Positions 26,200 through 34,092 of a stretch of DNA of 39,862 nt are shown here, piece after piece. The notes beneath the pieces are model-generated. The model searched no databases and had not been told where the DNA came from. It saw nothing but the letters and a program-made list of their open reading frames with translations. The translations under genes were made by a program, and so were the position numbers. The stretch lies in assembly GCA_004297165.1 (NCBI GenBank), contig SCUJ01000004.1, forward strand, positions 1-39,862, given 5' to 3'. Source of the DNA: Gammaproteobacteria bacterium. GTDB lineage: Bacteria > Pseudomonadota > Gammaproteobacteria > Eutrophobiales > Eutrophobiaceae. Position 1 is the stretch's first letter; each line of letters begins with the position of its first letter.

Positions 26200-26859
26200 C
26201 TAGTCGGCGCCGGTCTCGTTTTCCTTTATCTTCTTCCGGATCTCCTCGACCAGCCCCGCGAAGCCCTTCTCCCTGATGATCACGGCGTATTCCGCGCGCT
26301 TCAGGGACAGATCGTTCACGCCGTCCGCGATGACGCTGATGATCCGCCAGCCTTCCTTGTTCTGTTGCATCAGGTAATCCATTCGCACGGGGTCATCGCC
26401 GGGTTGTTGCAACTCCGTTTTGACGAGTAAACGGCCCTTGTTGAGTTCCTCGCTGCCCAGGTCTACAAAAGTCTCGCCGTTGTAGCCGTCGAATCTGGAG
26501 GCATAGGTGGCCGTACTGAGTTCATTGAAGAGTTTGATGAATTCCTCCTTCTCCTGGTCGTTAATCTCCTTCCAGTAGCGGCTGAGGATCACCTTGGCGA
26601 TGGTTGGGGTATCGAAGAGCGAGGTAATCAATGGGTGCAATTTGTCGTAGCGGCCCTGGTAACCCAGAGTCTTGGCCTCCCGCATTACGCCAAGCAATTG
26701 GCCATGAAAACCGGTGATCACCTGATGGGCGGGATCGTTAACGCCGGCATCTTGAGCGATGCCTGAAAGAGGGATTATCAGGGACGTGGCCAGCAACAAG
26801 CCGTGCAAGCGAGTCTTCCATATTCGGGTGATATAACGATGCGATTCTGTTGGTTTCAT
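26200..26859 (-). CDS. hpnM: MlaC/Ttg2D-like periplasmic protein, HpnM type
   Basis: This 219-residue protein belongs to the MlaC (Ttg2D) family of periplasmic lipid carriers; members beside hpnB and hpnH are called HpnM. After a signal peptide (hydrophobic segment LHGLLLATSLIIPLSGIAQ), the core shows RYDKLHPLITSLFDTPTIAK, SRYWKEINDQEKEEFIKLF and a C-terminal GWRIISVIADGVNDLSLKRAEY, typical of the fold. I chose the ATG at 26859 because AGCAGG lies six bases upstream and the signal peptide then has normal length; a longer frame to 26979 would overlap hpnB. It probably carries hopanoid or phospholipid between membranes with MlaA. The HpnM name relies on locus context; the family does not. Confidence 0.88.
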   Translation of the reverse strand: MKPTESHRYITRIWKTRLHGLLLATSLIIPLSGIAQDAGVNDPAHQVITGFHGQLLGVMREAKTLGYQGRYDKLHPLITSLFDTPTIAKVILSRYWKEINDQEKEEFIKLFNELSTATYASRFDGYNGETFVDLGSEELNKGRLLVKTELQQPGDDPVRMDYLMQQNKEGWRIISVIADGVNDLSLKRAEYAVIIREKGFAGLVEEIRKKIKENETGAD

Positions 26860-26935
26860 ATTCATCCTGCTGAGGGTAGCGGTGGCCGGATTGCAGCACT
26901 TGTGACAATTATTCTTGAGTAAAGTTGGCGGTAAA

Positions 26936-28045
26936 TCAATGATTCTTTCGGGAGTAAGTCCGCTCTTTCCAGGATGCACCGGCGCCCCGCCAGTGCCGGT
27001 ACGCGGAGTTCCAGGTCATCTGGAGATAGAGGAGACCGACCAACGGCAGCATCATCGACCATGCCGGATTCAACTCGTAATACCGCAATGTCGGCGTGTA
27101 GCTTGCGCACATCAGCGCCAGACAGGCGAGCGCCGCCGGGACAGACTGTGCCGCGAAAAAACCCGCGAGCGGCAGAAGGAACGCCGCCGTCATCAACAGG
27201 GTGCACAAGGCCAGCAGCGCCGCGGAATAGTGCAATTGCGTGAAGGCCGTGCGGCTGACCATTTCGACAATCGTCTCCAGCGTCTCATAACGGCGCCGGC
27301 TCAAGGCGGAACGGGACAGACCTATCCAGGTCCTGAAACCATTATCCTTGAAACGCCGCGCCAGGGCGCAATCGTCGATCAACGCCCCCTTGAGCGATTC
27401 GAATCCGCCCACCTCCAGCAGGGCCTCGCGCCGCAAGAGCATGCAGCCGCCCGCAGCGGCGGCTGCCCAGCGGGATGGAGAATTCGAGATCGCGAAGGGA
27501 TAGAGCAATTTGAAGAAAAAGATGAAGGCCGGCATCAGGAGTTTTTCCCAGAAACTCTCCATGCGCAAGCGGGCCATGAGCGAGACCAGTTGATAGGGAC
27601 CGGATGCGATCTTGTTCATAAGGGCGGTGATGGTCCCAGGTAATAGCTCGATATCGGCGTCGAGAAGGAGGAGATACTCGGATTGCGTCTGCTGCAATCC
27701 CTGCTGCAAGGCCCAGAGTTTTCCGCTCCATCCCGGGGGCAGGTCTGTACCGGGGAGGATCGTGAGCGAATCAAGGTCCATTTTGCCGGCTATGACGGCG
27801 GTGGCGTCTGTCGATTGATCGTCGATCAGTATCATCTTCAGACCAGATCCCTGATGAACGAGACCAGCGAGCGTGTCGACGATCGACTCGGCCTCATTGC
27901 GCGCGGGGATCAGGACCGTTACCGCGGACAGGTCCGAAGCGCCGCCAGGTTCGGGATCAAGTTGTTCCCGTGCGCTCCAGGGTCGCCAGGGCAATAACAG
28001 GATGCACAACCAGATCAGCAGGCCGGGCAGAACCAACCACCACAC
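26936..28045 (-). CDS. hpnB: Hopene-associated glycosyltransferase HpnB
   Basis: This is a 369-residue membrane-bound GT2 family glycosyltransferase. An N-terminal membrane segment (LVLPGLLIWLCILLLPW) is followed by the GT-A domain: VTVLIPARNEAESIVDTL, LIDDQSTDAT, the DxD-like LLLDADIEL, and GALIDDCALARRFKD with a downstream R-rich helix; several C-terminal hydrophobic segments follow (about residues 270-345). HpnB is found with hpnH in hopanoid clusters and is thought to act in extended hopanoid synthesis; its exact donor and acceptor are not established. The start is a GTG at 28045, eight bases after the hpnH stop, so translation is probably coupled. Identification is by domain layout plus neighbours. 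Confidence 0.9.
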   Translation of the reverse strand: MWWLVLPGLLIWLCILLLPWRPWSAREQLDPEPGGASDLSAVTVLIPARNEAESIVDTLAGLVHQGSGLKMILIDDQSTDATAVIAGKMDLDSLTILPGTDLPPGWSGKLWALQQGLQQTQSEYLLLLDADIELLPGTITALMNKIASGPYQLVSLMARLRMESFWEKLLMPAFIFFFKLLYPFAISNSPSRWAAAAAGGCMLLRREALLEVGGFESLKGALIDDCALARRFKDNGFRTWIGLSRSALSRRRYETLETIVEMVSRTAFTQLHYSAALLALCTLLMTAAFLLPLAGFFAAQSVPAALACLALMCASYTPTLRYYELNPAWSMMLPLVGLLYLQMTWNSAYRHWRGAGASWKERTYSRKNH

Positions 28046-28053
28046 AGCGATGC

Positions 28054-29187
28054 TCAGGCGACTTGATGGGTCTTGGGTTCCCCTGCATTCACCACCTTGA
28101 TCGGGGTGACCTTTTTAGTCTTGGGCACGAGGCTTTCATCGTAAAGCACCGGCAGTTCGGGGGCCATGGGGCCATCGGTGCGCGGTCCGAATACTGCAAC
28201 CTTCAATGCCTCCAGCGGACGGGTAAATGTGGCGTTGACGGCCGTCGGCTCGTAGCCGCTATGCACCATGCAATTGGCGCACTTCGGGTTGCGTCCGGTC
28301 CCGTATTTATCCCACTCGGTGGCATCCAGCAATTCCCGGAAACTGCGGGCATAGCCCTCATCCACGAGCAGGTAGCAGGGTTTCTGCCAACCGAATACAT
28401 TACGGGTCGGATTGCCCCAGGGGGTGCATTCGAAGGTCTGATTGCCGGCAAGGAAATCGAGATAGAGCGACGACTGGTTGAAACGCCATTTCTTGCCCTT
28501 GCCCAGACGAAAGAGATCGCGGAACAGTTGCTTGCCCTCTTTGCGTTGCAGGAAGACGTCCTGTTTCGGGGCGCGCTCGTAACTGTAACCTGGGGAGATG
28601 GTGACGCCTTCCACCCCATGTTCCATGGCGCCATCCATGAATTCGGCGACCTCGGCGGCGGTTTCGCCCTGAAACAGGGTGCAATTCACCGTGACCCGGA
28701 AACCCCTCTCGCGGGCCTGTTCGATTGCTCTGATGCATTTATCGTATACGCCCTTGCGTCCGACCGAGGTCTCATGCCGGTCGCGATTGCCGTCCAGGTG
28801 TATCGAGAATGTCAGATAGGGGGACGGTGAGTATTGATCCATCCGCCTTTGCAACAGGATGGCGTTGGTGCAGAGATAGACGAATTTCTTTCTAGCGATG
28901 AATCCGCGCACGATCCGCGGCATATCCTGATGCACCAGCGGTTCCCCTCCGGCGATGGATACGATAGGCGCGCCGCATTCCTCAATCGCCGCCATGCAGT
29001 CCTCATAGCTGAGACGCTGGTCGAGGATCTCCTCCGGGTAGTCGATCTTTCCGCACCCGTTGCAGGCGAGGTTACAACGAAACAGAGGCTCCAGCATCAG
29101 GACGAGAGGATAGCGTTTTTCCCCGCGCAGTTTCTTCCCCAGGATGTACTTACCGACGCGATATTGTTGCAGGAGAGGAACAGACAT
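28054..29187 (-). CDS. hpnH: Adenosyl-hopene transferase HpnH (radical SAM)
   Basis: HpnH joins the adenosyl radical from SAM to diploptene, making adenosylhopane, the first step to bacteriohopanepolyols. The 377-residue product has the radical SAM CxxxCxxC cluster motif at Cys38, Cys42 and Cys45 (RCNLACNGCGKIDYP), SIAGGEPLVH as the SAM-binding GGE motif, and the family-specific C-terminus (CANCMVHSGYEPTAV). The N-terminus MSVPLLQQYRVGKYILGKK is typical of HpnH. It is first of the minus-strand hopanoid run and diverges from dxs. The squalene-hopene cyclase and squalene synthesis genes are not in the window. Identity is secure. Confidence 0.96.
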   Translation of the reverse strand: MSVPLLQQYRVGKYILGKKLRGEKRYPLVLMLEPLFRCNLACNGCGKIDYPEEILDQRLSYEDCMAAIEECGAPIVSIAGGEPLVHQDMPRIVRGFIARKKFVYLCTNAILLQRRMDQYSPSPYLTFSIHLDGNRDRHETSVGRKGVYDKCIRAIEQARERGFRVTVNCTLFQGETAAEVAEFMDGAMEHGVEGVTISPGYSYERAPKQDVFLQRKEGKQLFRDLFRLGKGKKWRFNQSSLYLDFLAGNQTFECTPWGNPTRNVFGWQKPCYLLVDEGYARSFRELLDATEWDKYGTGRNPKCANCMVHSGYEPTAVNATFTRPLEALKVAVFGPRTDGPMAPELPVLYDESLVPKTKKVTPIKVVNAGEPKTHQVA

Positions 29188-29272
29188 TATAATGGCCCCT
29201 AGATCCGAGAAAAAAACACATATAACTCACAGGGCTACTGAGAAAAAAAGACCCTGTAAATTAATCAGATAA

Positions 29273-29295
29273 GTTATCATAATTGAGATGATAAC
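29273..29295. promoter_or_regulatory. Perfect inverted repeat in hpnH/dxs divergent region
   Basis: GTTATCAT (29273-29280) and ATGATAAC (29288-29295) form a perfect 8-bp inverted repeat with a 7-nt spacer, 16 bases before the dxs start. Placed between two divergent genes of one pathway, it has the form of a regulator binding site. It could also be a simple hairpin in the dxs leader. No promoter could be assigned with confidence, and dxs lacks an obvious ribosome binding site. Confidence 0.35.
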
Positions 29296-29311
29296 AACAT
29301 TCCCGCGATAA

Positions 29312-31237
29312 ATGAAAAAAACGTTATCGACACCCTTGCTGGACACCATCGATTCTCCCGCGGATCTACGGCGCCTGCCGATATCCAGCCTGGAGACCCT
29401 GGCCGGTGAACTGCGGGAATTCCTTTTGCATTGGGCGAGCCAGAACAGCGGACATTTCGCCGCGAGCTTAGGCGCGGTAGAGCTTACCATCGCCCTACAT
29501 TATATCTATAACACCCCGGATGACCGCCTTATCTGGGATGTCGGCCACCAGGCTTATGTCCATAAGATCCTCACCGGGCGGCGGGATCGGCTGCATACCA
29601 TCCGCAAGACCGGCGGACTCGCCCCCTTCCCCAAGCGTGAGGAGAGCGAATACGACGCCTTCGGTGTTGGACACTCAAGCACCTCGATCAGCATCGCGCT
29701 CGGCATGGCCATTGCGAATCAGCGGCTGGGCGTGAAGAGGAAATCCGTGGCCATCATTGGCGATGGCGGTATGACCGCCGGCATGGCCTTCGAGGCGTTG
29801 AATCATGCCGGCGATCTCGGCTGCGATCTGCTGGTGGTCCTGAATGACAACGAGATGGCCATCTCGCCTAATGTGGGCGCGATCTCCAGCCGCTTCGCCC
29901 AACTCCTCTCAGGCAAGCTCTATACCATGGCCAGGCAGACGGGCAAGCAGGTCCTCTCCGGATTGCCGCCCGCGCTCGAACTGGCCAAGCGGGCGGAAGA
30001 ACATATCAAGGGCCTGATCGTGCCCGGCACCCTGTTCGAGGAATTCGGATTCAACTACATCGGCCCGGTCGATGGCCATGATCTCCCGGCCCTGATCGAG
30101 ACCATGCGCAATGTCCACGACTTGCGGGGTCCGCAGTTGCTGCATGTCCTGACCAAGAAGGGCAAGGGCTACGGACCGGCCGAGGATGACCCGGTGAAAT
30201 ATCACGCGGTGACGCCCTTCGATCCATCGAAAGGGATGGTGCCATCGCAGAAACCCGTCAGCCCAACCTACAGCAAGATCTTCGGAGACTGGATCTGCGA
30301 CATGGCGGCCCTTGATTCGCGGCTGGTCGCAATCACACCGGCGATGCGCGAGGGCTCGGGGCTCGTACGCTTCCAGCATGAATTTCCGGACCGCTACTTC
30401 GATGTGGGGATCGCTGAACAGCACAGCGTCACGATCGCCGCCGGCATGGCCTGCGATGGTCTGAAACCGGTGGTCGCCATCTATTCAACCTTTCTTCAGC
30501 GCGCCTACGACCAGTTGATCCATGACGTGGTGTGCCAGAACATGCCGGTGTTGTTCGCGATCGACCGCGCGGGCGTAGTCGGGGAAGACGGACCGACGCA
30601 CAATGGCATTTACGATTTGAGCTTCCTGCGCTGCCTGCCTAACATCGTCGTGATGGCGCCCGCGGACGAGAATGAATGCCGCCAGATGCTCTACACCGGG
30701 TTCATGCTGAATCAGCCGGTGGCGGTACGCTACCCGCGCGGCACCGGTCCCGGAGTGGAGATCAAACAGGAAATGACCGCGCTACCGATCGGCCGGGCGG
30801 AGGTGAAGCGCGTGGGGCAGGGCATCGCCATCCTCGCTTTCGGTTCCACTCTGAGTGTGGCGCTGGAGGCTGGCGAGCAACTTGACGCCACCGTCGTCAA
30901 CATGCGTTTCATTAAACCGCTGGATACCGACCTGATCCTGCGGCTGGCGCGGGATCATGATCTGTTGGTTACGACCGAAGAGAACGCCGTTCACGGCGGC
31001 GCCGGCAGCTCGGTTAACGAGGTGCTTATGAATGCTGAGGTAAAGAAGGTTGTTCTCAATCATGGACTACCGGACGCCCTCATCATGCACGGCTCGCGCA
31101 CGGATATCCTCAAAGATGCCGGACTGACTTCGGAAGGGTTGCTCGCGTTGATCCGGCGACATAGTTCTTCAACTTGTTCTTCCAAGCATCTCAGGAGTGC
31201 GAAAACTACCACCCTAAAAGGACGCCGGTCTCCCTAG
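29312..31237 (+). CDS. dxs: 1-deoxy-D-xylulose-5-phosphate synthase
   Basis: DXS condenses pyruvate and glyceraldehyde 3-phosphate to DXP, the first step of the MEP isoprenoid pathway, using TPP. The product has 641 residues. TPP/Mg motif: G150-D-G-G followed by N178-D-N180; catalytic His48 (SGHFAAS) and the Glu of [12 protein letters not shown] are conserved; the transketolase Pyr domain ([20 protein letters not shown]) and C-terminal domain are complete. The last 25-27 residues (from about [10 protein letters not shown] to GRRSP) are basic/serine-rich and lie beyond the usual end of the family. Placed divergently from hpnH, this copy may be devoted to hopanoid precursors; another dxs may exist elsewhere. 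It depends on TPP, which the thiamine operon at 10383-14342 would help supply. Confidence 0.95.
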   Translation: MKKTLSTPLLDTIDSPADLRRLPISSLETLAGELREFLLHWASQNSGHFAASLGAVELTIALHYIYNTPDDRLIWDVGHQAYVHKILTGRRDRLHTIRKTGGLAPFPKREESEYDAFGVGHSSTSISIALGMAIANQRLGVKRKSVAIIGDGGMTAGMAFEALNHAGDLGCDLLVVLNDNEMAISPNVGAISSRFAQLLSGKLYTMARQTGKQVLSGLPPALELAKRAEEHIKGLIVPGTLFEEFGFNYIGPVDGHDLPALIETMRNVHDLRGPQLLHVLTKKGKGYGPAEDDPVKYHAVTPFDPSKGMVPSQKPVSPTYSKIFGDWICDMAALDSRLVAITPAMREGSGLVRFQHEFPDRYFDVGIAEQHSVTIAAGMACDGLKPVVAIYSTFLQRAYDQLIHDVVCQNMPVLFAIDRAGVVGEDGPTHNGIYDLSFLRCLPNIVVMAPADENECRQMLYTGFMLNQPVAVRYPRGTGPGVEIKQEMTALPIGRAEVKRVGQGIAILAFGSTLSVALEAGEQLDATVVNMRFIKPLDTDLILRLARDHDLLVTTEENAVHGGAGSSVNEVLMNAEVKKVVLNHGLPDALIMHGSRTDILKDAGLTSEGLLALIRRHSSSTCSSKHLRSAKTTTLKGRRSP

Positions 31238-31539
31238 GTCTACGATATTCACTTCATCGTTATCCCAGACGACTCCATGGATGGAGGAGATATGACGAAG
31301 TCCGGAACGGGGCACGAGAAACAGACTTGTCCGCACTCTCACTTTCCTCTATATTCTCTGTCCGCAATTAGTAATAGAGCAAAGGCAGATTTTCAATAGA
31401 ATCAATCGGGAGGGAACGGAAGTTGATAATCGTCTGGAAGAAGATTGCCGATGAAACCCCGGTCTCTAACCCACGGCATTCATTATTATAAGTAATTAGC
31501 AACAAACCCATCCTGCGGCCGGACGAAACCCTTCCCACT
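31238..31539. other. Intergenic region dxs to capsule locus
   Basis: This 302-bp stretch marks the change from GC-rich housekeeping DNA to the more AT-rich capsule locus. It contains CTCCAT-GG-ATGGAG (31272-31285), a 6-bp perfect stem, and one short candidate ORF (31292-31399). I found neither a JUMPstart/ops element nor a convincing terminator for dxs. It must hold the promoter of the capsule operon unless that is read through from dxs. Confidence 0.5.
31292..31399 (+). CDS. Candidate 35-residue small ORF
   Basis: An ATG at 31292 is preceded by GGAGGA (31283-31288), one of the better ribosome binding sites in the window, and opens 35 codons to TAG at 31397-31399. The peptide begins MTKSGTGHEKQTCPHSHFP and has no membrane segment. 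I do not recognise it. The same bases also form part of the small palindrome at 31272-31285, so the purine-rich run may have another cause. Low confidence. Confidence 0.2.
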   Translation: MTKSGTGHEKQTCPHSHFPLYSLSAISNRAKADFQ

Positions 31540-32649
31540 ATGAACATCATGAAATTATGGCAAAGGCTCAACAAGGTATTCCTTGTCACCGTATTCATTC
31601 CAACACTGATTGCGGTCATTTATTTTGGTTTTATGGCTTCGGATATATATATCTCCGAAAGTCGTTTCGTCGTGCGCAGCCAGGAGCAACAGAATATCTC
31701 GCCGCTTGGCATACTGCTTAGAGGAACGGGTTTCTCCCGTTCGCAGGATGACGCCTACACCGTTCAGAACTTCATTCTATCGCGCGACGCCATGCAATCC
31801 TTGGATAAGGACTTCCACATCAAGGAACAATATTCCGATTTTGCTATCGATGTATACCGGCGTTTCCCGGGCTTGTATTGGTGGGACGACAGTTACGAAC
31901 ATTTTCATGCGTACTATCAGAAAATGGTAGGTGTGCAACTTGACTCGGTGTCCTCAATCCTTACTCTTACGACACACGCCTTTTCTGCGGATACCGCTTG
32001 GCAGATTAATAAGCGCCTACTGGAGCTGGCAGAGGAACTGGTCAATCGGCTCAATGAACGCGGCCGCCAGGATTTGATAAGTTACGCCGCGCGTGAGGTC
32101 GCGACTGCGGAAGAGCGGGCCAAAACGACGGCGCTCGCGCTTGCGGATTACCGTAATGATCAAGGCGTGATTGATCCAGAGAAGCAATCATCGATCCCCT
32201 TCCAACAAGTTGCGAAATTACAGGAAGAACTGATCGCCACCAAGGCGCAGATTCTCCAGTTACAGAAACTCGCCAGTGACAACCCGCAATTACCCGTTTT
32301 GCAACAGCGAGCTCGCCTGCTGGATCGTGAGATGGAAGCAGAGATGCACCGTATCGCGGGAGCGGGGGGTAGCTCGCTCGCTGGCAAGGCGGCTGAGTAT
32401 CAGCGCCTTACGCTGGAGAAGGAGTTCGCCGACAAGATGCTCGCCAGCGCCTTGAGCACATTGGAACAGGCGCGCAACGAAGCGCAGCGTCAGCAGCTTT
32501 ATCTGGAAAGAATATCCCAACCAAGTAATCCAGATGAGGCGATGGAGCCGAGACGATTACGTTCCGTTATTGCTGTGTTTGTCTTGGGTTTAATCGCCTG
32601 GGGAGTCGCTGTAATGTTGATTGCCGGCATCCAGGAACACCACGAATGA
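31540..32649 (+). CDS. Capsule polysaccharide export inner-membrane protein (KpsE/CtrB/BexC-like)
   Basis: This 369-residue polysaccharide co-polymerase-type protein links the capsule ABC transporter to the outer-membrane Wza/KpsD channel across the periplasm. It has a membrane segment near each end (about residues 15-33, LVTVFIPTLIAVIYFGFM, and 343-362, IAVFVLGLIAWGVAVML), with a periplasmic coiled-coil-rich middle (about residues 165-325). Family markers are SESRFVVRS after the first segment, SRDAMQSLD, and PRRLRSVI before the second. The stop overlaps the permease start as ATGA (32646-32649). It is the first gene of the ABC-dependent capsule locus; other channel genes are not visible here. 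Family is confident; the exact ortholog name is not. Confidence 0.92.
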   Translation: MNIMKLWQRLNKVFLVTVFIPTLIAVIYFGFMASDIYISESRFVVRSQEQQNISPLGILLRGTGFSRSQDDAYTVQNFILSRDAMQSLDKDFHIKEQYSDFAIDVYRRFPGLYWWDDSYEHFHAYYQKMVGVQLDSVSSILTLTTHAFSADTAWQINKRLLELAEELVNRLNERGRQDLISYAAREVATAEERAKTTALALADYRNDQGVIDPEKQSSIPFQQVAKLQEELIATKAQILQLQKLASDNPQLPVLQQRARLLDREMEAEMHRIAGAGGSSLAGKAAEYQRLTLEKEFADKMLASALSTLEQARNEAQRQQLYLERISQPSNPDEAMEPRRLRSVIAVFVLGLIAWGVAVMLIAGIQEHHE

Positions 32650-33434
32650 ATCACCATCCATTGCGTGATGCCTTTGCCGTTCAGAGACGTGTAATTGGTG
32701 CGCTGTTGTTGCGGGAAGTGATTACCCGTTATGGCCGTCATAATATCGGTGTGCTGTGGATTATGCTTGAACCCATGTTATTTACCTTAGGGGTATCTGG
32801 TCTTTGGTATATAGGTAGAATACACACCCTTACTGATATTCCGGTAATTGCCTTCGCGATAACAGGTTATTCATCAGTATTGGCTTGGCGTAACACTGCG
32901 AATCGATGTGTAAAGGCTATCGAACCAAACCTTGCCTTGATGTATCACCGTAATGTCAAGGTGATAGATGTTTTCATATCGCGAACTATCCTGGAGCTTG
33001 CCGGAGCTACGGCATCGTTTGCCGTATTGACAGTTATTTTTGCCTCGATCGGGATTATGAAGTGGCCGCACGATATCGCTCCGATACTGGAAGGATGGTT
33101 GCTCCTGGCCTGGTTCTCGTTCGCTCTTGGCTTTATTATTGGCGCCATTTCGGAACGGTCTGAACTTATCGAACGAGTGTGGCATATCATCACCTACCTG
33201 TTGTTTCCTTTATCTGGTGCATTATATATGGTTCATTGGTTACCGAAGGGTATGCAAGAGATAATGCTTTGGTTGCCCATGGTCCATGGAGTGGAAATAA
33301 TTAGACATGGTTTCTTTGGAGAAGTGGTGCCGACTTATGAGAATCCCGTTTATTTCGCACTCGTCAATCTGATTCTGACACTCATTGGCCTTGCCTTGGT
33401 CAAGGAATGCGGTCGAAGAGTCCAGCCTCAATGA
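32646..33434 (+). CDS. Capsule ABC transporter permease (KpsM-like)
   Basis: The 262-residue product is an ABC-2 type permease that moves the finished capsule polysaccharide across the inner membrane. It has six predicted membrane segments; the N-terminal amphipathic region with LLLREVITRYGRHNIGVLW is the ABC-2 exporter signature, followed by EPMLFTLGVSGLW. The C-terminal half contains YLLFPLSGALYMVHWLP and HGVEIIRHGFFG, typical of KpsM, CtrC and BexB. It is coupled by ATGA overlaps to the KpsE-like gene upstream and the ATPase gene downstream. Family assignment is strong. Confidence 0.94.
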   Translation: MNHHPLRDAFAVQRRVIGALLLREVITRYGRHNIGVLWIMLEPMLFTLGVSGLWYIGRIHTLTDIPVIAFAITGYSSVLAWRNTANRCVKAIEPNLALMYHRNVKVIDVFISRTILELAGATASFAVLTVIFASIGIMKWPHDIAPILEGWLLLAWFSFALGFIIGAISERSELIERVWHIITYLLFPLSGALYMVHWLPKGMQEIMLWLPMVHGVEIIRHGFFGEVVPTYENPVYFALVNLILTLIGLALVKECGRRVQPQ

Positions 33435-34087
33435 TCAGTCTGAAACAAATAACTAAATATTACTCAACGCGTAGTGGTCAGCATTGTGTATTGGATGGAG
33501 TGGACCTGACCATACATCCAGGCGAGAAACTCGGTATCCTCGGCAGGAACGGGTCAGGCAAATCCACGATGATACGGATATTGAGCGGCGCCGAGCTTCC
33601 CACAAGCGGCAGGGTTCAACGCGGCATGAGTGTCTCCTGGCCACTCGCGTTCGGTGGCGCATTTCAGGGTAGTCTGACCGGATTGGACAATCTTAAATTC
33701 ATTTGTCGCATTTACAATATAGATTATAGAGACAAGGTGGAATACGTTGAGGATTTCACGGAATTAGGCAAGTTTTTTCGAGAGCCGGTTAAATCTTATT
33801 CTTCCGGGATGGCTGCCCGTCTTGCCTTTGCCATTTCGATGGCGGTGGAATTCGATTGTTTCTTGATCGATGAGACCATCTCCGTTGGCGATGTTCGCTT
33901 TCACGCAAAATGTCAGTATGAACTGTTTGAAAAACGTAAAGACCGTTCATTTGTGATGGTATCGCATGAGGCGCATAACATCCGGGAGCATTGTACAAAT
34001 GCAGGCGTGTTGGTCGGCGGGAAGCTCAGCATGTTCTCTGAAATCGATGCCGCGTATGCTTATTATCATGAATCGATCGGTAATTGA
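33431..34087 (+). CDS. Capsule ABC transporter ATP-binding protein (KpsT-like)
   Basis: The 218-residue ATPase powers the KpsM-like permease. Walker A is GRNGSGKST (residues 38-46), the signature loop is YSSGM (123-127), and Walker B is FDCFLIDE (141-148), followed by the switch His in VSHE. Length matches KpsT (219 residues). I chose the ATG at 33431, which overlaps the permease stop as ATGA, over a longer frame from 33407 because the family begins MI.L...TK.Y. There is no C-terminal carbohydrate-binding domain, so this is the capsule (KpsT) rather than O-antigen (Wzt) type, and no terminal-residue recognition is expected. Confidence 0.94.
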   Translation: MISLKQITKYYSTRSGQHCVLDGVDLTIHPGEKLGILGRNGSGKSTMIRILSGAELPTSGRVQRGMSVSWPLAFGGAFQGSLTGLDNLKFICRIYNIDYRDKVEYVEDFTELGKFFREPVKSYSSGMAARLAFAISMAVEFDCFLIDETISVGDVRFHAKCQYELFEKRKDRSFVMVSHEAHNIREHCTNAGVLVGGKLSMFSEIDAAYAYYHESIGN

Positions 34088-34092
34088 CGAGG

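Noticed and set aside
26860-26979. N-terminal extension of hpnM to 26979
   Set aside because: It would overlap hpnB and add 40 residues before the signal peptide; the ATG at 26859 has a well-spaced AGCAGG.
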